This document shows positions 42,081 to 49,457 of a stretch of DNA of 64,000 bases, in pieces. This DNA is from Chryseobacterium formosense (GTDB lineage Bacteria > Bacteroidota > Bacteroidia > Flavobacteriales > Weeksellaceae). The notes beneath the pieces were generated by a model, which was given only the letters and a program-made list of their open reading frames with translations, did no database searches and had not been told where the DNA came from. The DNA is taken from assembly GCF_900116415.1 (NCBI RefSeq), contig NZ_FPAP01000001.1, forward strand, positions 124,001-188,000, in the 5' to 3' direction. Positions within the stretch are counted from its first letter, which is position 1, and each line of letters starts with the position of its first letter. The translations under genes were made by a program, and so were the position numbers.

Positions 42081-42126
42081 AGTTATTAAATCAAACAAAA
42101 TATTAACGAATTAAAATTTACGTATC

Positions 42127-42531
42127 ATGGCAGCAAACTCAAGAGGAATTTTAAAATTCAACGGCGGCGAAGGACAGAAATTATTAAAGCTGAACTACAG
42201 CGTTTCAAGATCTACGGATGTTTCGGGACGTGTAGCATCAGATCCTTCCAATGCAATCATTAAATTAACGGTTGAGGCAACAGAGAAATCTGACATCCTA
42301 GAATCACTACTAAACGGAAAATACAAGCCTACAACAGGTGAAGTTACCTTCAACAAATCTCACGAAGAAGGAACACTGATTACTCTGAACTGGGAAAACG
42401 GTTACGTAATCCAGCACGAAGTAGATTTCGATGCGGTAGACGAAAACTCAATGCTGATCAGCTTTGTAGTGAGTGCAGAAAAAATCAACTACGGAGGTGG
42501 AGCTTACGAAGGGCTTTGGCCATCAAGCTAA
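42127..42531 (+). CDS. tssD: Type VI secretion tube protein TssD (Hcp), subtype iii
   Basis: A 134-residue protein that I recognise as the Bacteroidota-type Hcp: starts MAANSRGILKFNGGEGQKLL and ends AEKINYGGGAYEGLWPSS. Hcp forms stacked hexameric rings that make the inner tube. It has a promoter without a -33 element and a strong terminator, so it is expressed separately and abundantly, as expected for the tube protein. vgrG follows after 175 nt. Confidence 0.9.
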   Translation: MAANSRGILKFNGGEGQKLLKLNYSVSRSTDVSGRVASDPSNAIIKLTVEATEKSDILESLLNGKYKPTTGEVTFNKSHEEGTLITLNWENGYVIQHEVDFDAVDENSMLISFVVSAEKINYGGGAYEGLWPSS

Positions 42532-42568
42532 AATCTTTAGCATCATAAAGGTTTATAAGAGATTCATG

Positions 42569-42591
42569 AGACTGTCTGAAAAAGACGGTCT
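42569..42591 (+). terminator. Intrinsic terminator of hcp
   Basis: 9-bp stem AGACTGTCT/AGACGGTCT (one G-U pair), 5-nt loop and T run. Confidence 0.75.
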
Positions 42592-42706
42592 TTTTGCCTT
42601 CAATATGAAGAAAAACATTATTTAAAGCATAAAACAATTTTAAAAGGAATAACTTCCTGACTGGATAAAATTTAATAACTTTAAGCCACCCAATAATCAC
42701 AACAAT

Positions 42707-44641
42707 ATGAATACCTCAGCAAAAAACGGAGGTTCCACATTCCGACCATCGCAGAATGCAGCAGGAATCTCAGAAAATCATCATACCGGTATCAACCGTC
42801 TTGTAAAATTATCTTTGGTCATCGAAGGTAAAGTGATTAAATATTACAAGCATTTCAAACTTACGCAAAGTGCGAGAAAACATCACGAATTTACGCTGAC
42901 TTTGGCTCACGATACTTTAGGCGACCGTCAAAACCATACTTTGGAAGAAGCGAACAAGTTTTTAGGCAAAAGATTAACGGCCGTTATTTCTTATAAAGAT
43001 GTTGAAAACAGTCCTGAACGAACTTTCGTCGGAGTGATTACGGGAGTTGGTTTCAGCCAGGAAAGAATGAGTCTTGGGAATATTGTGTTGACAGGTTTCA
43101 GTCCGACTATTTTGCTGGACGGCGCACCGCATATTCAGAGTTTTGGTGGAAATCAGGCGGTGAACATGGGAATTATAGCCGAAGAAGTGATTAAACAGGG
43201 TTTAGACAAAAGTCGTTTTGATATAAGAATTGATACGAATGATTATTCTCAGATCATTTACAGCAGTCAGTACGACGAAACGCATTATAATTATCTGGCA
43301 AGAATGGCAGAAGCTTATGGTGAACAGTTTTATTATGACGGCGAAGTTTTGCATTTCGGTAAACTTCCGCCACAAAATACACCAATTAAGCTGGTTTATG
43401 GAAGCAGTGCAAACGATATTAAAGTAGAATTGAAAGCGGTTCATATAAAACCGCAATATTACGGTTATAACAGCAATAGAAATGAAGTTCTGAAATCGGG
43501 AGCAACCCCGATTCAGCATGTTGGAGATCTGGCAAAAACGGCTTACGATCATAATGATAAGATTTACAAAACTCCGTCATTAAGAGTGGCTCCCATAAAA
43601 GCGACTACACATCTTGATGTAGAATATTCGCAAAGAAGTACGGCGGGAAGTGAAGCGGTGAATGTTTTTAATCTTTCGGGCTCTACAACGGTTCCGTTTT
43701 TACATCCGGGATGTCTTGTTGATGTTGAGATGCGAAAAGTTGATACGAATGAAACTTCATATTTCACGAGAATCATGGTGACAGAAACCACTCATGAAAT
43801 TGATACCATCGGTCATTACAGCGGAAGTTTTGAGGGTATCGCCTCCGATACAGGATTTTTACCAAAACCGGAATTCACGGTTCCAATTGCTCAACCCCAA
43901 ATTGCGACGGTTATTTCCAACACCGATCCTGAAGGACAGGGAAGAGTTCAGGTAAGATTCGACTGGCAAACAAATGACACCACTCATTTCATCCGAATGA
44001 TGAGTCCCGATGCGGGAGGGACGGATCAGATCACTCAGAACAGAGGTTATGTAGCAATTCCGGAAGTTGGCGATCAGGTGATGGTGAATTTTGTACACAA
44101 TCATCCGGACCGACCTTTTGTGATGGGAGGGATGTTTCATGGGGGAACGGCATTGGGAGGATTTGCAGACAACAGAGTAAAATCTATTATGACCAGAAGT
44201 GGTCATAAAGTGGTTTTCACTGAAGACGAAAGCATTATCATTACGGATAAATCCGGAAATGAAATTCATCTTGATACGACAGGAAGTAATATCAATATCA
44301 CAGCACCGGAGACGATGACGCTGAACTGTAAGAATATGTTTATTAATGTGGGAGAGAATATGACGACATCAGTGGGTATAAATAAATCTGATACAATTGG
44401 TATGAACAATACCCAAAGTGTCGGCGCAATGAAAATGACTTCCGTAATGGGAGATACGAGTATGTTTATTACAGGGAAGCTAACTGAAATGATTGAAGGG
44501 GATGTGCATAGTGAAACTACCAAAGGCAAAACTATTGTAAATAGTGAAGGCGGTATAGAGACATCAAGCAACGGTAAGATTGTAAAAAACGCTCAAAGTA
44601 ATATTGAAAATAAAAGCGGAGAAAAAGGTCAGAATTTTTAA
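42707..44641 (+). CDS. vgrG: Type VI secretion spike protein TssI (VgrG)
   Basis: A 644-residue VgrG. Residues about 30-380 match the gp27-like part (LSLVIEGKVIKYYKHFKLTQ and DYSQIIYSSQYDETHYNYLARM), and the gp5-like OB region has GRVQVRFDWQTNDTTHFIRM then GYVAIPEVGDQVMVNFVHNHPDRPFVMGG (about 416-470). The C terminus is a repetitive beta-helix needle (NVGENMTTSVGINKSDTIGMNNTQSVG) without a separate toxic domain. The effector gene starts 11 nt after its stop, and a decayed copy of its 3' end recurs at 47071-47172. Confidence 0.93.
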   Translation: MNTSAKNGGSTFRPSQNAAGISENHHTGINRLVKLSLVIEGKVIKYYKHFKLTQSARKHHEFTLTLAHDTLGDRQNHTLEEANKFLGKRLTAVISYKDVENSPERTFVGVITGVGFSQERMSLGNIVLTGFSPTILLDGAPHIQSFGGNQAVNMGIIAEEVIKQGLDKSRFDIRIDTNDYSQIIYSSQYDETHYNYLARMAEAYGEQFYYDGEVLHFGKLPPQNTPIKLVYGSSANDIKVELKAVHIKPQYYGYNSNRNEVLKSGATPIQHVGDLAKTAYDHNDKIYKTPSLRVAPIKATTHLDVEYSQRSTAGSEAVNVFNLSGSTTVPFLHPGCLVDVEMRKVDTNETSYFTRIMVTETTHEIDTIGHYSGSFEGIASDTGFLPKPEFTVPIAQPQIATVISNTDPEGQGRVQVRFDWQTNDTTHFIRMMSPDAGGTDQITQNRGYVAIPEVGDQVMVNFVHNHPDRPFVMGGMFHGGTALGGFADNRVKSIMTRSGHKVVFTEDESIIITDKSGNEIHLDTTGSNINITAPETMTLNCKNMFINVGENMTTSVGINKSDTIGMNNTQSVGAMKMTSVMGDTSMFITGKLTEMIEGDVHSETTKGKTIVNSEGGIETSSNGKIVKNAQSNIENKSGEKGQNF

Positions 44642-44652
44642 TTTGAAACTTT

Positions 44653-46098
44653 ATGAGCAGAATACGAATTGTAAAAGGGAAAATATTCGAAAGCACAGGA
44701 GAAGATTTCAGTTATTATTCTGAAACGACTATTCGTGAGAGTTCTGCAGAATATCATTCTGAGAAAAGTGAAACTGTTATTAAAAAAGATGGAAATCCTG
44801 CTTCTCCTCCTGTAGCTGAAATAAATATACTCGCTGATGCAATTGTGCATTTTCGTCCCAAAAAAAATTGGAAAGGTAATGATTACGGACTTGACTGGAT
44901 GCGAATTAAAGATACCGGCTTGTTTGGAGATAAAAAAAAATATTCTGATGTAGCGGGAACATATGACAAATATCCCTCAAGTAACCCTTCTGCAATATTT
45001 ACAAAATCGTCTACCTTATATAACAATCTCAAAAAAGAATATAGTAATCCTGTATATAAAATCCCATGGATATTGGAAGATAAAAAGGCAATAGATTATT
45101 TTGCTTCATGGCTTTGTGTGGAAAAAAATAAGGAAATAAAACTCTCTTTAAAAATTCATATAAAAGATAAAAAAAATCTTCCGAAAGAATTATTGATAGC
45201 ATATGATAAGACTGTTTGTGAAATTTCAAGTTCACAAGGAAAAGGTGCTGAAAACGAAAAATTAGATCCTGCCAAAAATATACACTATGCTAAAATCCTT
45301 ATAAAAAATAAAGAAGAATATAAATTGGAAGATGAAATAACTTTAAAAGTTTTATCAGATATTACTGCTACGCAAACTTTGAAAGTTTTATGCGATGAAA
45401 AAGAATCGGGTTTTCTGAAATTGTATTCCAACAAGGTTAAAAAATTAGATGTAGTTTGTGTTAAAGTTAAAACCAAAAATGGACTAGGAGTTATAAAAGG
45501 AAAAACAGAATTAGAAAATTATTTAAAGCAATCCTTGATTAAAATAAATTTAATGGAAGAAATTTTAGATATTGCTAAAAATGATGATGGAACACCAAAT
45601 ACAGATTTATCTCTTCCTACAATTAGCAACGGAACCGGTCTTAATGTATCCGGAAATATAAATGGCAAATCATTGTATGATTATTTAGACGAAAAATTGA
45701 AACAGATATTCTCTAATTTAGGTACAGATGGTAAACCGGATGGAACAGGAAAATATGATAAATATTTAAGACTTTATTTTTTTACCGAAACCGCTTATCT
45801 GGTTAGCGGGAGTATTACTTTAGGAGTTGGAGGTATTGGAACCCCGATTGGAGGAGGAAGAGGTGCAATGTTTTCTGGCATAACAGATGCGGATGTAGCT
45901 CATGAAGCAATGCATGCTATTGCTTTGGGGCACGCCTTTGGTACAAATTCAAATATTAACACGATCACACCCTATTTGTTTGAATATAAAAAGACAGAAA
46001 ATGTTATGGATTATGCCCATTTAGATGGCAATGACAAATATTCTACATGGAAATGGCAATGGGATAAACTACGAAATTTTAATTTGCTCACAGAATGA
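44653..46098 (+). CDS. T6SS effector, metzincin-type zinc metallopeptidase (effector 1)
   Basis: A 481-residue protein starting 11 nt after vgrG. Residues 1-49 are nearly identical to those of the second effector (47184), and FRPKKNWKGNDYGLDWMRIKDT (about 72-93) is a shared N-terminal motif, probably the T6SS-loading or VgrG-binding region. The C-terminal domain has a metzincin zinc motif His417-Glu418-x-x-His421-x5-His427 (HEAMHAIALGH; Ala stands where Gly is usual) and a Met-turn NVMDYAH (Met452). It is probably a peptidase toxin active in the target's periplasm. Its stop overlaps the next gene (ATGA), the immunity candidate. Confidence 0.8.
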   Translation: MSRIRIVKGKIFESTGEDFSYYSETTIRESSAEYHSEKSETVIKKDGNPASPPVAEINILADAIVHFRPKKNWKGNDYGLDWMRIKDTGLFGDKKKYSDVAGTYDKYPSSNPSAIFTKSSTLYNNLKKEYSNPVYKIPWILEDKKAIDYFASWLCVEKNKEIKLSLKIHIKDKKNLPKELLIAYDKTVCEISSSQGKGAENEKLDPAKNIHYAKILIKNKEEYKLEDEITLKVLSDITATQTLKVLCDEKESGFLKLYSNKVKKLDVVCVKVKTKNGLGVIKGKTELENYLKQSLIKINLMEEILDIAKNDDGTPNTDLSLPTISNGTGLNVSGNINGKSLYDYLDEKLKQIFSNLGTDGKPDGTGKYDKYLRLYFFTETAYLVSGSITLGVGGIGTPIGGGRGAMFSGITDADVAHEAMHAIALGHAFGTNSNINTITPYLFEYKKTENVMDYAHLDGNDKYSTWKWQWDKLRNFNLLTE

Positions 46099-46850
46099 AA
46101 AAAATATTTTTTTATTTAATCGTAATAGTTTTTTACCAATGCCAAGCGCAAAAAAAAACAACTCATACAAATAGTCCTATGAATATTATAGATTCTTCTT
46201 TTGAAAAACTAAATATTAATAATTCAACCTTATTAAAAACAAAAAAAAGGTATGGAACAACAGAGCCTCCAAAATATATTGTTAATCTAAATGAAACTTT
46301 ACAAAGCGGAGCTTTGATTGAAACATATGGTTTATTGGACTCATACTACGATCAATGGATTACTCCCTCGCAAGGATGGTTTAAATATTATAAAGAATTT
46401 TATAGCGATGGTAATATTAAATTAAAAAGGATATATAATAAAACTTCTGACGGCAATTACGGGTTCTTGTATGAATTTGATAAGCAGGGCAAACTTGTGA
46501 AAACCACGAATTTTGAAAAAGACTGGAAAACTTTTTTTACAGGAATTACAGGAATTGCAAATAAAAACGCAAAAAAATTTAATTATAAAGTAGATACTTC
46601 AGACGATGGAGTAATCACTTCCAAAGATAACCAACAATGGGATAAAGAATATGTGAAAATATGGAGGAAAGATCAAGGAGGTAAAAAACTTTGGTTTATT
46701 GGATTCAATAAAGGGCACTATGAGAATTCAGATGATAAAAAAGTAGAAAGAGTAGTAATTGTAATAGATGATGTAACCGGCAAAGAAATAAAGAAACTCC
46801 ATTATTTTGACTGGTATAACCGAAATTTTAAAGAGTTGGATGAAAATTAA
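46095..46850 (+). CDS. Putative T6SS immunity lipoprotein (to effector 1)
   Basis: A 251-residue lipoprotein with signal peptide MKKIFFYLIVIVFYQC (lipobox Cys16). It starts in the stop codon of effector 1 (4-nt overlap). Residues about 95-140 (FYSDGNIKLKRIYN and YEFDKQGKLVKTTNFEKDW) are MORN/YwqK-like beta strands. It is distantly similar in the same positions to the product of 48491-49303. Position, overlap and lipid anchor support a periplasmic immunity role against the adjacent metallopeptidase. No enzyme motif is seen. Confidence 0.7.
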   Translation: MKKIFFYLIVIVFYQCQAQKKTTHTNSPMNIIDSSFEKLNINNSTLLKTKKRYGTTEPPKYIVNLNETLQSGALIETYGLLDSYYDQWITPSQGWFKYYKEFYSDGNIKLKRIYNKTSDGNYGFLYEFDKQGKLVKTTNFEKDWKTFFTGITGIANKNAKKFNYKVDTSDDGVITSKDNQQWDKEYVKIWRKDQGGKKLWFIGFNKGHYENSDDKKVERVVIVIDDVTGKEIKKLHYFDWYNRNFKELDEN

Positions 46851-46862
46851 ATCACTTTTTTA

Positions 46863-46970
46863 ATGCTTTTGTGTCTTTATTTAATATCGTGTAAAATAAC
46901 ATATGTAAAAAATGATATAATCGGTCTTTTGGTTGAAACTGAGAATTCTATTCCAAAAAATGATACATGA
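46863..46970 (+). pseudogene. Truncated lipoprotein remnant (35 codons)
   Basis: Short frame MLLCLYLISCKITY... with a lipobox-like LISC, ending in TGA at 46968-46970 after 35 codons. It has no continuation. Its place after an effector-immunity pair and before the vgrG scar suggests the remains of an immunity gene, but the similarity is only of type. Confidence 0.35.
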
Positions 46971-47070
46971 AGGATAAATTCTATCAATAAGAAAGAAATA
47001 ATAATTTAATTCGGAAGGCTAGTTGGGTTGCTACCTTATTTGAGCCAAAATAATTATGTTCCAAAACAGA

Positions 47071-47172
47071 TGTAAATAGTGAAGGCGGTATAGACATTGA
47101 GTAATGGCAAGATTGTAAAAAACGTTCAAAGTAATATTGAAAATAAAAGCGGAGAAAGATCAGAATTTTTAA
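47071..47172 (+). pseudogene. Decayed copy of the 3' end of vgrG (recombination scar)
   Basis: This segment aligns with vgrG 44536-44641: TGTAAATAGTGAAGGCGGTAT, then AAGATTGTAAAAAACG..TCAAAGTAATATTGAAAATA and the same AATTTTTAATTTGAAACTTT before the effector ATG. Small deletions (about 4 nt in all) and substitutions destroy the reading frame. It directly precedes effector 2, as vgrG precedes effector 1. Confidence 0.85.
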
Positions 47173-47183
47173 TTTGAAACTTT

Positions 47184-48494
47184 ATGAGCAGAATACGAAT
47201 TGTAAAAGGGAAAATATTCGAAAGCACAGGAGAAGATCTCAATTATTATTCTGAAACGAATATTAGTGAGAATTCTGCAGAATATCATTCTGAGAAAAGC
47301 GAAACTGTTATTAAAAAAGATGGAAATCCTGGAAAACCACCAGCTTCACCTACTTTATCAAAATGTGCAGTATTCTTTAGACCAACAAAAAATTGGAAAG
47401 GAGAATTCGGATTCGATTGGGTAAGAGTTGCAGACACTAAATTGGAAACCGACATCTCTTATAATGGAATAATTGGTAATTACGGCAAAGTTTACGCTAC
47501 AAATACAAATGATCCGAAAAATCTTCCAAAATTTACTCCCGATACCAAAAAATATAATGGTATTCTAACCGAATATAATAATTTCGGCGTTTATAAAGGT
47601 AAATATTATGTTCCTAATATGACATTAATAGCCGGTGAAACAGCTGTATTAGATGCAATTGTTCACATTGAAGAAAAACCGGATAAATTACATTATGCTT
47701 ATAATACTGATGTTTTTGAAATTATTATTTTAAAACAGTTTACAGTAGCGAAGGGTACTAACTTTGATGAAAGCTCGGTAAGTATAAAATGCAAAAAAAT
47801 ATTCACTTCGCCGGAAACGATTAGAATTATTGCTACAAAAAATAAATTGATGCAAAAAGTTGGAGAAATTAAAGTTTTACCTAATAACAAAATAAAAAAT
47901 GTAAATATTATAATGATTCCTGTTACGGTAAAAAAAATGAATTCAACAGGATCAGTTAAAGGAAACGAAAAAGTTATTACACAAAATGCCTTTAATCAGT
48001 CTTATATTAAAGCAAATATTTTAGAAAAAACGAAGCCTATCATTGCTGATGGCTTTTTATTCAATCTGTTTTTTACAACAAAAGATAAAAATGGAAACAT
48101 TGTAACGGATATTTCAAATTGGCGTTCTATTCATTCAACGCTGGATAAAATCTTTTTTGAAGATAAAAAAAATGAAATATATAAGAGCTATTACAGAGTA
48201 TATATGCTTCCTACTTCATTGAATTTAAATGGTATCGCAGAAGATGTGGGTAATGTAAAAACAGTGGTGGCATTTCAAAATCGGAATGATTCGAGTACTG
48301 CTCATGAAATACTTCATGCAATGGGGCTTTATCATACTTTTGATAATAATTCTCCCTATACTTTTAAATTGTATAATACAGATAATATCATGGATTATAC
48401 GCACCAGACAAGAAATCCTAAAACAAATAAGATGAAAAGCAGATTTTCTACTAATAAGTTTCAATGGAAAAAAATAAATGAAGGCATCAAATGA
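47184..48494 (+). CDS. T6SS effector, metzincin-type zinc metallopeptidase (effector 2, orphan)
   Basis: A 436-residue protein whose first 49 residues differ from effector 1 at only four or so positions, and which shares FRPTKNWKGEFGFDWVRVADT further on. The rest diverges, but the C terminus again has a complete metzincin motif, His374-Glu375-x-x-His378-x-x-Gly381-x-x-His384 (HEILHAMGLYH), with Met-turn NIMDYTH (Met403). It has no intact vgrG of its own, only a scar at 47071-47172, so I call it an orphan effector. A four-nt overlap couples it to the lipoprotein gene at 48491. Confidence 0.8.
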   Translation: MSRIRIVKGKIFESTGEDLNYYSETNISENSAEYHSEKSETVIKKDGNPGKPPASPTLSKCAVFFRPTKNWKGEFGFDWVRVADTKLETDISYNGIIGNYGKVYATNTNDPKNLPKFTPDTKKYNGILTEYNNFGVYKGKYYVPNMTLIAGETAVLDAIVHIEEKPDKLHYAYNTDVFEIIILKQFTVAKGTNFDESSVSIKCKKIFTSPETIRIIATKNKLMQKVGEIKVLPNNKIKNVNIIMIPVTVKKMNSTGSVKGNEKVITQNAFNQSYIKANILEKTKPIIADGFLFNLFFTTKDKNGNIVTDISNWRSIHSTLDKIFFEDKKNEIYKSYYRVYMLPTSLNLNGIAEDVGNVKTVVAFQNRNDSSTAHEILHAMGLYHTFDNNSPYTFKLYNTDNIMDYTHQTRNPKTNKMKSRFSTNKFQWKKINEGIK

Positions 48495-49303
48495 AAAAAA
48501 TAATCACTTACATAGCGCTAATTATGATGGTATGTTCCTGTAATGGTCAGGAAAAAGAAAAAATCAGTTATCCAAAAGAGAAAGTTATGAACACAGAAAA
48601 ATTCGATATAAAAAGGTTTGAAAACTACCCGGATGTAGTCAGTATGGAAGACGAAAAAAAACTTCCTGCAAAAAAAGATACATTATCAGACGGAACGATT
48701 ATAGAATATTCACTTTGGGATAATAATGAAGATGGCAATAAAACCTATTATACAAAAATAGTTACTCCACCACCACCTGCTCTTTTTAAAAAAGTAAAAG
48801 ACTTTTACCCGTCGGGTACAATTCAGAAAGAAACTGAGACTTTTGTAGGTCAAGTTGACATCGAGCCTTTTTATGGCAGCTTTATTACTAAAGATTATGA
48901 TAAAAATGGTTATCTTCTAAAAACTACTGATCGTTCTGATTTTGATAAAGATTTAAAAATTAGATTTAATGATTTGTTGAAGATTTTAAAAACCGAACAG
49001 ATGATTACGGATAATTTTATCACAAAAAACAAAGAAAATATAGGAATAGGTTTATTTCACGATCAGGAAAATACACAGCTTACTTCAGAAAAAATTATTG
49101 ATAATCTTAAATCTGAAGACTGTAACGGGAAAATACTCAATGCTAACAGTGATTTTGAACGAAAAAATATAAAAGTTTCATTGAATAAAAATATTTGGAT
49201 GGTCACCAAAGATATGTATCCGCAAGGATACTGGGATTATAAAATTGATGGGAACACCGGAAAAATTATTGATGTTAACTACAGACAAGAAAACAGGCCA
49301 TAA
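48491..49303 (+). CDS. Putative T6SS immunity lipoprotein (to effector 2)
   Basis: A 270-residue lipoprotein with signal peptide MKKIITYIALIMMVCSC (lipobox Cys15/17) and a soluble domain with VKDFYPSGTIQKETETFVG and ITKDYDKNGYLLKTTDRSDFD. This parallels FYSDGNIKLKRIYN and YEFDKQGKLVKTTNFEKDW in the other lipoprotein, so the two immunity candidates share ancestry despite low identity. Its ATG overlaps the effector stop by 4 nt. Function by context only. Confidence 0.7.
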   Translation: MKKIITYIALIMMVCSCNGQEKEKISYPKEKVMNTEKFDIKRFENYPDVVSMEDEKKLPAKKDTLSDGTIIEYSLWDNNEDGNKTYYTKIVTPPPPALFKKVKDFYPSGTIQKETETFVGQVDIEPFYGSFITKDYDKNGYLLKTTDRSDFDKDLKIRFNDLLKILKTEQMITDNFITKNKENIGIGLFHDQENTQLTSEKIIDNLKSEDCNGKILNANSDFERKNIKVSLNKNIWMVTKDMYPQGYWDYKIDGNTGKIIDVNYRQENRP

Positions 49304-49457
49304 TTTTTAGACTGAAATTTCAATTCATATCTCATAGACAATCTCCAAATATTCCCCATCAATTGAAAATAACCGATTTTTAATTTTAATCATTGACAAA
49401 AAAAACTTATTTTAGTTACACCAAAAATAAAGTCAAAATATTAATATTAAAATATAA

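Noticed and set aside
44266-44571. Minus-strand open frame opposite the vgrG needle region
   Set aside because: It arises from the repetitive beta-helix codons on the other strand, with no start context or domain.
49393-49415. Promoter directly before tssH
   Set aside because: TTGAC at 49393 and TATTTTAG at 49408 are only 12 nt apart and the -7 element lacks the third T and final G.
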